The notes under the pieces are model-generated. The model did not search any database and was not told the origin of the DNA. It saw only the letters and a program-made list of their open reading frames with translations. DNA of 23,738 bases, from positions 1 to 23,738 of the forward strand of contig SFMI01000014.1 in NCBI GenBank assembly GCA_004554425.1. The letters are read 5' to 3'. Of this stretch, positions 16,281-23,474 are shown piece by piece. Both the position numbers and the translations under genes were made by a program. The number at the start of each line of letters is the position of its first letter. Within the stretch, counting starts at the first letter, position 1. This DNA comes from Candidatus Saccharimonadota bacterium (GTDB lineage: Bacteria > Eremiobacterota > Xenobia > Xenobiales > Xenobiaceae).

Positions 16281-16424
16281 AGCTAGTAAAGTACCTTTCC
16301 AAAGGTCGGAACGCGCCGCAGAAATATGGGTAAATACACGCAGTAGTACAAAATGACTACCTTGCCATTTACCCCCATTCAAAATGCATTTTGAACGGTT
16401 CTACGGCGATTTTATGTTATAAGG
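16281..16424. repeat. Intergenic stem-loops between capsid and gp36 genes
   Basis: This 144-bp gap is the largest inside the otherwise tight (-) operon. It holds a perfect 18-bp palindrome TTCAAAATGCATTTTGAA (16378-16395) and a nested pair of stems: GGGTAAAT (16328-16335) with ATTTACCC (16367-16374), enclosing GTAGT (16343-16347) and ACTAC (16356-16360). No T-run follows on the (-) strand, so it is not a standard terminator. Partial termination or RNA processing that raises capsid over tail expression would fit, but is inferred. Confidence 0.5.
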
Positions 16425-17357
16425 CTAGTTCACAGCATCTTTAATCAAGTAGCCCAGGTCGGGAGCCATGACCAGTTCTTTCAGTCGTTCAGTCACGCGA
16501 ATGCGGTAGGCACCTTCTACGCCAGTATTTTGCTCGGCGATAAGCATAGTCTGGCGAGTACCGTACTCGGCAGTCATACCGAAGCTGGGCATATCGTTCA
16601 AACCGGCGCCAGGTGCGATATACAATAAAGCAATATTTTTGCCCCAGGCGCTGACAATATTGGCCGACTTGCCACGGTTAGCCGAATTGACGCGAGCTTT
16701 GCCGATCAGCAACTTATCTACGCCCAAAATGTTGGCTAATTGCTGAGCGCTAACCACGCCGCCAGCGTCGGCATAAGGATACACAGTGCGGATGATCTTG
16801 GGATGGAACTTGAGCACGTCGAAGACCTGTTCACCCATAACGATGACGTTAGGCCTGAAGAAAGGTACGCGCAAACCGTCATCGATAATTTTAAGCGGAT
16901 CGGAATTGGCGGCGCTGAAGTTACTAGCATCCGCTAAAGTATTAACATTGCCGTTGGCATATGAGTTCGGATTAAAAATCAGATCGGCCATACGGCGCTC
17001 GCGGCCTAAAGTCATAAGCTCAGTAAGGTACGCGACGGTTTTACTTTGTAAATCGAAGCCATCTTGGGCGGTAGCTTTAATATCGGCCACGGGAATAACC
17101 TCGCTCAGACCATAACCTTCTACGGAAGCGGTCTCGACGTTAAAGCTGAGTTCAACTTCGTTAGGGATACCTTTGCGGCCGATCCTGGCTTCAGGTACAG
17201 TCAAATAAAGTTCCTTGGGAAAGACGCGATACTTGAAACTTTCGGCTGGCGCTTGCACGCGAGGCAAAATCTGGTCGGCAATGTAGGCATTATTTTTGTA
17301 GGCCAGGCTGACGGCGGTCAGCCTAGCATCAACTGGAAAAGGATAGTTATAACTCAT
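16425..17357 (-). CDS. Major capsid protein (HK97-type fold expected)
   Basis: The 310-residue protein starts MSYNYPFPVDARLTAVSLAY and runs NNAYIADQILPRV, FKYRVFPKE, RIGRKGIPNEVELS, VEGYGLSEVIPVADI, a long helix with RERRMADLIFNP, VIVMGEQVFDVLKFHPKI, and a C-terminus with GTRQTMLIAEQN and RIRVTERLKELV. This is the pattern of major capsid proteins found beside decoration proteins and Mu I-type proteases in Mu-like phages. Position between the protease/decoration genes and gp36 agrees. AAGGAG lies upstream of the ATG, and a structured gap follows the stop. Confidence 0.9.
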   Translation of the reverse strand: MSYNYPFPVDARLTAVSLAYKNNAYIADQILPRVQAPAESFKYRVFPKELYLTVPEARIGRKGIPNEVELSFNVETASVEGYGLSEVIPVADIKATAQDGFDLQSKTVAYLTELMTLGRERRMADLIFNPNSYANGNVNTLADASNFSAANSDPLKIIDDGLRVPFFRPNVIVMGEQVFDVLKFHPKIIRTVYPYADAGGVVSAQQLANILGVDKLLIGKARVNSANRGKSANIVSAWGKNIALLYIAPGAGLNDMPSFGMTAEYGTRQTMLIAEQNTGVEGAYRIRVTERLKELVMAPDLGYLIKDAVN

Positions 17358-17367
17358 CTATTTCTCC

Positions 17368-17778
17368 TTAGCGCAGAAGTACGCTGACATACTCGCCAGC
17401 GGAGGTAGTAGTGCTGACGGCCAAACCAACAGCCACAGAAGTTGCCGAAGCACCTTGGGCAGTACCGCTCTCGTCTTGACTCTGCGTCTCAGAACCGGAA
17501 GCGGCAGTGGCAAAAACGGCTACAGCCTGGCCGTGCTCGTTGACCGTCACCTCCGTACCGGCACTGATAGCTCCGGCGGCTTCAACTTCAGCGATGCCCA
17601 GCAAAACAACGTCTACAGTCTGACCGGCTGAAGCAGCATTGCGATCGATAGCACCTAAAATAGGCTTGCTGCCGTCGTTGGCTTGAGCTACAGTGCCGTC
17701 GGCTTTGGCGACAATAAAATGGTAAGCGCCGATGTCGGAGCTGGCTTTAAAGCTCTTAATCAAAACAGGATTGTGCAT
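17368..17778 (-). CDS. Capsid decoration protein (DUF2190-like)
   Basis: The 136-residue protein starts MHNPVLIKSFKAS and has small beta-barrel features: DIGAYHFIVAKADGTVAQA, LGAIDRNAASAGQTVDVVLLG and AGAISAGTEVTVNEHGQAV. This matches DUF2190/head-decoration proteins that stabilise HK97-type capsids. ATG 17778 overlaps the protease stop as TAATG, and GGAGG lies inside the end of the protease gene, so the two are coupled. A Ser/Gln/Gly-rich loop (around residues 95-112) looks inserted. Confidence 0.82.
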   Translation of the reverse strand: MHNPVLIKSFKASSDIGAYHFIVAKADGTVAQANDGSKPILGAIDRNAASAGQTVDVVLLGIAEVEAAGAISAGTEVTVNEHGQAVAVFATAASGSETQSQDESGTAQGASATSVAVGLAVSTTTSAGEYVSVLLR

Positions 17779-18407
17779 TAGCGGCCTCCTTCCATGACCA
17801 TACGGACGGCCCGACCTAAGTCCAGGCAACAACCTTTGGCGGCCTGCTCGTCAACTAAACATCTTGCCTTAATGGCAACTTCTCCGGGAGTAAGCGACTC
17901 GGCAGAGTGGCAACAATCGTCCGAAGGGGCGGCATAGTTAATATAAAGAGTTGCGTTTTCGGGTAAAACCAAGTTTAAAAGCCCTTTAAATTGATTTAAA
18001 ACGCTGTTTTCAGGGCTGGCAAAATTGGCTTGATCGCTGACAAATAAGCTTTCCATGGTGCTAATCAGCGGAGCCTTGGCTACAGGGTTAAGTCGGCCTT
18101 TGCGGATAAGCTCGTCAGCGTAGGCGGCGAATTCGACTTTGCGATTCTTCTCTTGCTCCACGTTTAGAGCGTTTTCCAAGCTCTTAATGTGGCTTTCCAG
18201 CTTCTTTACCGTCTCTTGAAACTGCTTTTGCTGGCTCTCCAAGTTGGATAAGGATACTTCTGGCTCAGTCTTTGGCGCTGCATCGGCGCGTGAACTCTGT
18301 TCCTCAGCTTTATTTTCAGCAGTTTGGCCCTCGGTTTCGGCTTGAACTTCCTCGGCTTGCTCTTGAGCGGCGGCCTGTTCGGTCTGGACGGTTTCGGCGG
18401 TGTCCAT
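17778..18407 (-). CDS. Probable nested scaffold protein (Mu gpZ-like, internal start)
   Basis: An in-frame ATG at 18407 (residue 133 of the protease) begins MDTAETVQTEQ exactly where the protease domain ends and the acidic linker/coiled coil begins. AAAGGAG (18425-18419) lies 11 nt upstream. The product would be 209 residues. In Mu, scaffold gpZ is made by internal initiation within gene I in the same way. I infer this start; no direct proof is possible here. Confidence 0.6.
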   Translation of the reverse strand: MDTAETVQTEQAAAQEQAEEVQAETEGQTAENKAEEQSSRADAAPKTEPEVSLSNLESQQKQFQETVKKLESHIKSLENALNVEQEKNRKVEFAAYADELIRKGRLNPVAKAPLISTMESLFVSDQANFASPENSVLNQFKGLLNLVLPENATLYINYAAPSDDCCHSAESLTPGEVAIKARCLVDEQAAKGCCLDLGRAVRMVMEGGR

Positions 18408-18803
18408 AGTGATAAATTCTCCTTTATCGGCAAATTGAATATCTTCCAGCCCTTTAACTGCCGGTGCTGCGGCTCCTAAGAAGCCAACATGGCGAAAAGT
18501 GCCGTCAGAATTGAATGAAATTGAGCGATTCTTGTAGAGCCCACGCTTTACGAGGTCGGCAAATTCGTCGGCAACTCTGGAGGCACGGGCTTGTAAGGTA
18601 GACCCCTGGCGACGGAATTGCTGAATCCAGCCAAAAGCCGGGGCGTTTAGAGTGGGATGGCCGACAACGATAGGCGCTGAGTCGCTTTGGTAGCTGGCAA
18701 TAGCCTTGTCGATGTCGGCTTCCGTAAAAGTGCGCCACTTGCCAGAATGGTCTAAATGAGTGCCGCAGCGGAAAACGTCAAACCAATCGGTTAATCCTGG
18801 CAT
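17778..18803 (-). CDS. I: Head maturation protease with C-terminal scaffold (Mu gpI-like)
   Basis: The 341-residue protein has the Mu gpI pattern: WFDVFRCGTHLDHSGKWRTF, then PIVVGHP (His49), NAPAFGWI, an EFADLVKRGLYKNRSISF segment (Ser94/Ser96 are candidate catalytic residues) and GFLGAAAPAVKGL. Residues about 133-180 are acidic, Gln/Glu/Ala-rich linker; 185-235 is a coiled coil (FQETVKKLESHIKSLENAL). The protease processes the prohead while the C-terminal part acts as scaffold. It overlaps the preceding peptidoglycan-enzyme gene by 13 nt. The catalytic assignment is tentative. Confidence 0.88.
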   Translation of the reverse strand: MPGLTDWFDVFRCGTHLDHSGKWRTFTEADIDKAIASYQSDSAPIVVGHPTLNAPAFGWIQQFRRQGSTLQARASRVADEFADLVKRGLYKNRSISFNSDGTFRHVGFLGAAAPAVKGLEDIQFADKGEFITMDTAETVQTEQAAAQEQAEEVQAETEGQTAENKAEEQSSRADAAPKTEPEVSLSNLESQQKQFQETVKKLESHIKSLENALNVEQEKNRKVEFAAYADELIRKGRLNPVAKAPLISTMESLFVSDQANFASPENSVLNQFKGLLNLVLPENATLYINYAAPSDDCCHSAESLTPGEVAIKARCLVDEQAAKGCCLDLGRAVRMVMEGGR

Positions 18804-19381
18804 AAATAGCTAACCTCCAAGGGCAGCCGCTTTTGCTTCTTAAGCAATTGGCGCAAAACCACGTGCAAAGCGTCAAAATCGAGGCCTACTACGCCGATAC
18901 AACCGGCAGTGCCGACCGCTCCAGCGTCTCGATGCAAGCCAATTTCCGTGCGGCGGCCTTTACCGTTAGGCGCATAAATAGGATCGGGCAAAATGTGGTA
19001 AAACTGGCCTTCGATGCCTTTGGTAGCTACGAAATAGCTTTGCAAATCGATTTCGTAAGAGCCAGGCGGAATAGGTGCGCACTGATCAAAATAGCGTCCG
19101 TAAACTTGGCGGCCAGGAGCACCGGAAGTAGCCTTAAACTCGCGGCCATTCAAAATAAAAACGCCGTCAATAATGTTAGGCTGAGCCTTTTTGGGCAAAC
19201 GTAAGACAAAATAAGCCTTTAAGTCCTTCTCGTGGGGGCCAAAATAGACCTTATCGCGGGCTTTATCGTGGTTAAAAGCAAAATCCACGCGCTTGGCGAC
19301 TTCCTTTAAGATAGGCACGACGTCTTCGCTAGCTTCGATGGGCTCTCGCCAGTTGTTGGTTGGGCAAATTATTCTAGTCAA
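18791..19381 (-). CDS. L,D-transpeptidase (YkuD)-like peptidoglycan enzyme
   Basis: The protein, 196 residues from TTG 19381, has a YkuD-like core: FILNGREFKATSGAPGR, then PIPPGSYEI, and the catalytic-type segment EIGLHRDAGAVGTAGCIGV with His150 and Cys161 (numbering from 19381). This H...GC motif is shared by L,D-transpeptidases and DUF2778/Tlde1-like enzymes that edit or cleave peptidoglycan. No signal peptide is visible. I prefer TTG 19381 because GGAGG is 10 nt upstream; TTG 19444 would add 21 residues with no support. It is the first gene of the (-) late operon, ahead of the protease; as no other lysin is seen, it may act in lysis. Confidence 0.78.
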   Translation of the reverse strand: MTRIICPTNNWREPIEASEDVVPILKEVAKRVDFAFNHDKARDKVYFGPHEKDLKAYFVLRLPKKAQPNIIDGVFILNGREFKATSGAPGRQVYGRYFDQCAPIPPGSYEIDLQSYFVATKGIEGQFYHILPDPIYAPNGKGRRTEIGLHRDAGAVGTAGCIGVVGLDFDALHVVLRQLLKKQKRLPLEVSYLCQD

Positions 19382-19614
19382 ATTATTACTGCCTCCATCG
19401 CGTCGCCGACTGGGCCTTGGAATAAGGAGGAAGCGAAAAACCAAAACCTAGTCGACGACTGCCGGAGCCCTTTATCGTTGCAATGAGTTTTGGCTCCGCA
19501 GCCAGTGTACCCAAATAGAAAAAGCCGTTCTCCTAAACTTCTTTAGGAAAGTTCTTTAGGAGAAGGCTTTTTGCGCCTTTAGCTATGTTCAAAAGAAAAT
19601 AGCGAGGCATACCC
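19382..19614. promoter_or_regulatory. Divergent intergenic region between the two late modules
   Basis: This 233-bp gap separates the (-) capsid/tail operon from the (+) packaging operon, so promoters for both should lie here; I see no convincing sigma-70 boxes, as expected if a phage activator (like Mu gpC or P2 Ogr) is used. It holds near-identical 10-mers GTCGCCGACT (19402-19411) and GTCGACGACT (19451-19460), the second inside an 11-nt palindrome, a 7-bp inverted repeat CGGAGCC/GGCTCCG (19463-19469, 19492-19498), and a strong hairpin at 19519-19572. Confidence 0.5.
19519..19572. terminator. Bidirectional terminator-like hairpin with an alternative fold
   Basis: AAAAAGCC-G-TTCTCCTAAA (19519-19537) pairs with TTTAGGAGAAGGCTTTTT (19555-19572): 18 bp with one bulged G, flanked by A and T runs, so it can end transcription in both directions. 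The left arm can instead pair TCCTAAA (19531-19537) with TTTAGGA (19542-19548) around a CTTC loop, which would break the long stem. TTCTTTAGGA is present twice (19539-19548 and 19552-19561). Confidence 0.75.
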
Positions 19615-19959
19615 ATGGATTCCAGTATTTTACAAGACCTTAGTATGCTTGGCGGCGGTGGGTTGATGTTTATCGCTTACTACGTGCTGCTCCAAGCTAC
19701 GTTCCGAGTAATTAAAAATCTGATGGATCGTTCTGTTGATTCATTTTCGGCAGCGATTGAGCAGCAAAATCACAGTTTCTCCGAGGTCATAAATCAAACG
19801 ACCGGCTGGTTTGACCGTCTCACCACCCGCCAGGCCGTTATCGATGATCGCAACTATAAAGCTATCAGCCAGCAATTGGAAACGCTGCAATTTTTAGTCA
19901 ACGCCGTCAGCCGCTTAGAAACTAAACTCGACAACATAAAGGAGGATCACCATAAATGA
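19615..19959 (+). CDS. Small single-pass membrane protein with coiled coil
   Basis: The 114-residue protein has one N-terminal membrane segment, about residues 12-32 (LGGGGLMFIAYYVLLQATF), followed by a long helical, coiled-coil-like part (SAAIEQQNHSFSEVIN to VSRLETKLDNIKED). It is the first gene of the packaging operon and overlaps the next by 4 nt. In Mu, small membrane/coiled-coil proteins (gp25/gp26 region) precede the terminase, so this is probably their counterpart. A lysis role (holin- or spanin-like) is possible but not shown. The ATG is preceded by GCGAGG with a 7-nt gap. Confidence 0.75.
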   Translation: MDSSILQDLSMLGGGGLMFIAYYVLLQATFRVIKNLMDRSVDSFSAAIEQQNHSFSEVINQTTGWFDRLTTRQAVIDDRNYKAISQQLETLQFLVNAVSRLETKLDNIKEDHHK

Positions 19960-20207
19960 CTTCCTTAGAAAGATTGCAATTAAAAGGGGCTTTATTTGAA
20001 GCTAACCACAAAGTCGACGCCCTGCGCTACAACATCAAAGGCACGGCTGCGTTGATTCGCAACGAGCTCAGTACTTACAAAATGCTCCATTTAGACGAAA
20101 TTAGCTTGGAGCAATTGGAGGCCAATTATTCCCTTTTTAAAGACTCTTTGCTCAAGCTGCGCCAAGTTGAAGCTGAGATCGAGACCTTAAAGGCGGAGCT
20201 CCAATGA
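19956..20207 (+). CDS. Small helical protein of unknown function
   Basis: The 83-residue protein (MTSLERLQLKGALFEANHKV...) is predicted to be all-helical with heptad-like C-terminal LKLRQVEAEIETLKAEL. AAGGAGG lies upstream of the ATG, and ATGA overlaps link it to both neighbours, so it is certainly co-translated with the membrane protein and the small terminase. I recognise no family. Position suggests a terminase- or lysis-related helper. Confidence 0.75.
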   Translation: MTSLERLQLKGALFEANHKVDALRYNIKGTAALIRNELSTYKMLHLDEISLEQLEANYSLFKDSLLKLRQVEAEIETLKAELQ

Positions 20208-20644
20208 AAAGTCCCGAGTTAGTTGAGCAAGCTAAAAGCCTTTACGTCCACGACCAGCTCAGCTTTCGCGAAATTGGCAAGCGCTTGGGAGTTAATGAAC
20301 GCACCGTACGAGTTTGGCGCAAAAATGCTAAAGACTGGGATAAAGAGCGCGAGGCTTTCTTACAAAGCAAAAAAGGCTTCCATGAAGACCTTTATGAGTT
20401 CACCCGCGAGCTGATGGCCAGCATCCGCACCGATTTACGCAACGATGAAAAGGTCGATCAGTGCCGACTTTACCTTTTTAAGGCCATACTGCCTTTAGTT
20501 GTCAAGCCTCGCGATTACGAAGAAACCAAACGAGCTGAAGAAGAAGAAGAAGCCGCCGAAACCGTCAGCAACACTACCGACTTAGCTGCCATTATTGCCG
20601 CCGCTATGAATATTACTCCTATGGGAGGTAAAGGCGATGGCTAA
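20204..20644 (+). CDS. Terminase small subunit (DUF1804-like, HTH)
   Basis: The 146-residue protein has an N-terminal helix-turn-helix at about 18-45 (LSFREIGKRLGVNERTVRVW), a helical middle (KGFHEDLYEFTRELMASIRT) and an acidic Glu-rich segment near residue 110-117. This is the DUF1804 pattern found before the large terminase in B3/D3112-type Mu-like phages; the HTH is expected to bind phage DNA. It overlaps the large subunit gene by 8 nt. Confidence 0.87.
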   Translation: MKSPELVEQAKSLYVHDQLSFREIGKRLGVNERTVRVWRKNAKDWDKEREAFLQSKKGFHEDLYEFTRELMASIRTDLRNDEKVDQCRLYLFKAILPLVVKPRDYEETKRAEEEEEAAETVSNTTDLAAIIAAAMNITPMGGKGDG

Positions 20645-21992
20645 CTTGGCCGATTTCTTGTTCCCATATCAGAAAGAATGGCTGGCCGATACCTCCCGCT
20701 ATAAAATATGGGAAAAAAGCCGCCGTATTGGCGCTACCTATGTGCAAAGCTTGGAAGACGTGCTCGACTGCTTAAAAAAGCCTAAGTTAGCTGTCTGGTT
20801 TTCTTCTGCTGACGATTCCGCCGCCAAAGAATACATTATTTATTGCGCCAATTGGGCCAAAGCCGCTAACGCCGTAGCTTCCAAAATTAGTGAAGAGATT
20901 ATGGATGAGCGCGACGACATCACCGTCTATAACATTAGCTTCAAAAACGGCAGCCGTATTAACGCTATGAGCTCCAACCCTAAAGCCTTCCGTTCCAAGG
21001 GTGGCAAGGTTGTTTTGGATGAGTTCGCTTGGCATAAAGACCAGCGCGCACTTTGGGCGGCGGCGCGTCCAGTTATTACTTGGGGCTATGATGTGCGCAT
21101 TTTAAGCACCCATAACGGAAGGCAAAGTCTCTTTTACCAGTTTCTACAAGAAAAGAAAGACGGCCAACAAGTTTGGCATCGCCATAAGACCACTATTTTT
21201 GACGCCGTAAATCAAGGCTTGGCTGATCGCTTAACTAACAAGCGCTTAACTGCACAAGAGCGCCAACAATGGCTAGAAAATGAGCGTTTAACTTGCGCTA
21301 ACGAGGACGTTTGGCAACAAGAATACTGCTGTAATCCGCTGGATGAAACGAGCGCTTTCCTTACTTACGAAATGATTCTGGCTGCTGAAAAAGCGCCGGA
21401 AGAAATATTACAACCGCTCAACCAGCTTAAGGGCGATATTTATGTGGGCTTTGACGTCGCTAGAAAGCAAGACCTTAGCGTTATCATTTTGGCCGAAAAA
21501 GCTTACAACGCTTTAATCGTGCGCCACATTATTACGCTCAAAAATACGCCCTTTTCCGAGCAAAAGCGCCTTCTTTTCGATATTTTGAAACTGCCCAGTA
21601 TTAGACGCTGCTGTATCGACGCTTCCGGCCTTGGCATGAATTTAGCCGAAGAAGCCCAGCAATATTTCGGCGCTTATCGCGTGGAGCCGGTTACTTTTAG
21701 CGCTCCAGTCAAAGCCGAGCTGGCTACCGATTTGCGCATCGCTTTTGAAGACCACGCCCTTTTTATTCCTGCCCAGCCTGAATTACGGGCCGACCTTCAT
21801 TCTATTAAGCGCGTCACTACCATTGCCGGAAATATTCGCTTTGATGCCGAGCGCAGCGAGACTGATGGCCACGCCGACCGCTTCTGGGCTTTAGCTTTGG
21901 CTACTCATGCCGCTAAGAGTGGCGAGGCGGGCACTCCCTGGGTAGTTAGTGGCAGTAGACGCGAATGCAACAGCCTTTTAATGGGCTTTTAA
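20637..21992 (+). CDS. Terminase large subunit (Mu gp28-like)
   Basis: The 451-residue protein has the ATPase and nuclease parts of large terminases: a Walker A-like KSRRIGAT (27-34), Walker B VVLDE (Asp128, Glu129), a coupling-like STHNG (157-161), then an RNase H-type nuclease with Asp273 (YVGFDVAR), Asp328 (CCIDASG) and Asp410/Asp414 (DGHAD). It powers DNA packaging and makes cuts. The start has GGGAGG upstream inside the small-subunit gene. It is somewhat shorter than typical large terminases because the C-terminus ends soon after the nuclease. Confidence 0.94.
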   Translation: MANLADFLFPYQKEWLADTSRYKIWEKSRRIGATYVQSLEDVLDCLKKPKLAVWFSSADDSAAKEYIIYCANWAKAANAVASKISEEIMDERDDITVYNISFKNGSRINAMSSNPKAFRSKGGKVVLDEFAWHKDQRALWAAARPVITWGYDVRILSTHNGRQSLFYQFLQEKKDGQQVWHRHKTTIFDAVNQGLADRLTNKRLTAQERQQWLENERLTCANEDVWQQEYCCNPLDETSAFLTYEMILAAEKAPEEILQPLNQLKGDIYVGFDVARKQDLSVIILAEKAYNALIVRHIITLKNTPFSEQKRLLFDILKLPSIRRCCIDASGLGMNLAEEAQQYFGAYRVEPVTFSAPVKAELATDLRIAFEDHALFIPAQPELRADLHSIKRVTTIAGNIRFDAERSETDGHADRFWALALATHAAKSGEAGTPWVVSGSRRECNSLLMGF

Positions 21993-22016
21993 GACCGATT
22001 TAAGGGAGTTTGAAAT

Positions 22017-23474
22017 ATGGCTAAAAAGCAGAATAAACCAGCCGAAAAACAAGCTTTTCAATTAGTTAAAGCCAGAAGGCAAGACCTGGTGCAAGAAATA
22101 GCTACAGCTTTGCAAGCTGGCTACGCTTACGATCTTAAGGCCTTATTGCCGGATCCCGATCCCGTTTTGCAAAAGCTGGGCTATAGCTTCCGCATTTATG
22201 ACGATGTGCGAGCCGATGCCAAGGTTTCGGCTTGCATCGAATCGCGCAAGGCCGGATGCCTGGCCATGCAGTGGGATTTATTCGGCACCAAAGAAAACGC
22301 CACAGCTACCGAAGCTATCAAGCAAGCCTTGCTCGATCTGGACATGCCGCGCCTTATCGGCGAAGTATTGGACGCCTTCCTTTGGGGCTTTCAGCCGCTC
22401 GAAGTTACTTGGAAGTACGAAAATGGTTTAGTCCTTCCCGCTAGCGTAGTTGGCAAGCCTCCGTACTGGTTTAAATTCGATAACGCCAACAACTTGCGCT
22501 TTATTTCTAAGGACAATCCCAACGGCCTGGAGTTGCCTGCCCATAAGTTTCTGCTGGCTCAACACCACGCTACTTATACCAATCCTTACGGCGAAAAGGT
22601 GCTTTCCAAGTGCTTCTGGCCAGTAGCTTTTAAAAAAGGCGGCTTGCGCTGGTGGGTTACAGCTACCGAAAAGTATGGTACTCCGGCTATTTTAGGCAAA
22701 CTCCCTCGCGGTACCGATCCTAAAGAAATCGCCCAATTCCTCGATAATTTAGAGCGTTTAGTGCAAGACGCAGCCACCGTTATTCCCAACGATAGTGCCG
22801 TAGAAATTCTCGATGGCAACAGCGGGCGCGGCAGCTCTTCTTCTAGTCCACATAAAGAACTCATCGATCATTGCAACGCTGAAATCGCCCTGGCTATCGT
22901 GGGCCAAACTCTCAGCAGTGAAGTGGGCTCAACCGGCTCCTATGCTGCTGCCAAAACGCATAACGACGTGCGAGAAGAGATCGTGGCTTCCGATAAGCGC
23001 ATGATCGAGCGCGTTATCCAGTGCCTTGTGGAGTGGACTTTTAACTTCAATTGGCAAGGCCAAGCTCCGAGTTTTGAGCTTTTCCGTGAAAGCGATGTAG
23101 ACAAAGTCTTAGCTGAAAGAGACAAAATTCTTTACGACAGCGGCCTAAAGTTTACCAAAGCCTATTTTATGAAAGCTTACGGCTTTGCTGAAGATGATAT
23201 TGAGCTAGACAACGGCCCGGCCGTCAGTTTTGCTGCGCCCACTAAAAAGCTAACTTCTGAAAACTACATGCCTAAAGAGCAAAGCTTGCACGAGCTGGCT
23301 GGCGACCTTATTCAGCCGGTTATCAACCTTATTGAGCAAGGGCAAAGCTTGGAAGAAGTGCGCCGCTCGATTATGGGCCTTTACCGGCAAATCGATACTA
23401 AAAAGTTGGAAGAGGCCCTGAGTTTGGCCTTTTACATGTGCAATGTAGGAGGTAGCGCCAGTGCCAGCCGGTGA
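22017..23474 (+). CDS. Portal protein (DUF935, Mu gp29-like)
   Basis: The 485-residue protein fits DUF935: DVRADAKVSACIESRKAGC, an LDAFLWGFQPLEVTW segment, LSKCFWPVAFKKGGLRWWVT, EKYGTPAILGKLPRG, VIPNDSAVEIL, and IVGQTLSSEVGSTGSYAAAK. DUF935 proteins form the dodecameric portal at the head vertex. AAGGGAG lies upstream of the ATG, 24 nt after the terminase gene. The last 14 nt overlap the next gene. Confidence 0.95.
   Translation: MAKKQNKPAEKQAFQLVKARRQDLVQEIATALQAGYAYDLKALLPDPDPVLQKLGYSFRIYDDVRADAKVSACIESRKAGCLAMQWDLFGTKENATATEAIKQALLDLDMPRLIGEVLDAFLWGFQPLEVTWKYENGLVLPASVVGKPPYWFKFDNANNLRFISKDNPNGLELPAHKFLLAQHHATYTNPYGEKVLSKCFWPVAFKKGGLRWWVTATEKYGTPAILGKLPRGTDPKEIAQFLDNLERLVQDAATVIPNDSAVEILDGNSGRGSSSSSPHKELIDHCNAEIALAIVGQTLSSEVGSTGSYAAAKTHNDVREEIVASDKRMIERVIQCLVEWTFNFNWQGQAPSFELFRESDVDKVLAERDKILYDSGLKFTKAYFMKAYGFAEDDIELDNGPAVSFAAPTKKLTSENYMPKEQSLHELAGDLIQPVINLIEQGQSLEEVRRSIMGLYRQIDTKKLEEALSLAFYMCNVGGSASASR

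Noticed and set aside
16281..16382. Upstream extension of gp36 into the intergenic gap
   Set aside because: The DUF1320 motif begins directly at 16280, and the added 34 residues come from the stem-loop region.
20787..21035. (-) frame inside the large terminase gene
   Set aside because: It is opposite the Walker B region of a clear terminase and has no ribosome site or protein pattern.
22586..22864. (-) frame inside the portal gene
   Set aside because: It is a shadow of the DUF935 gene; no independent support.
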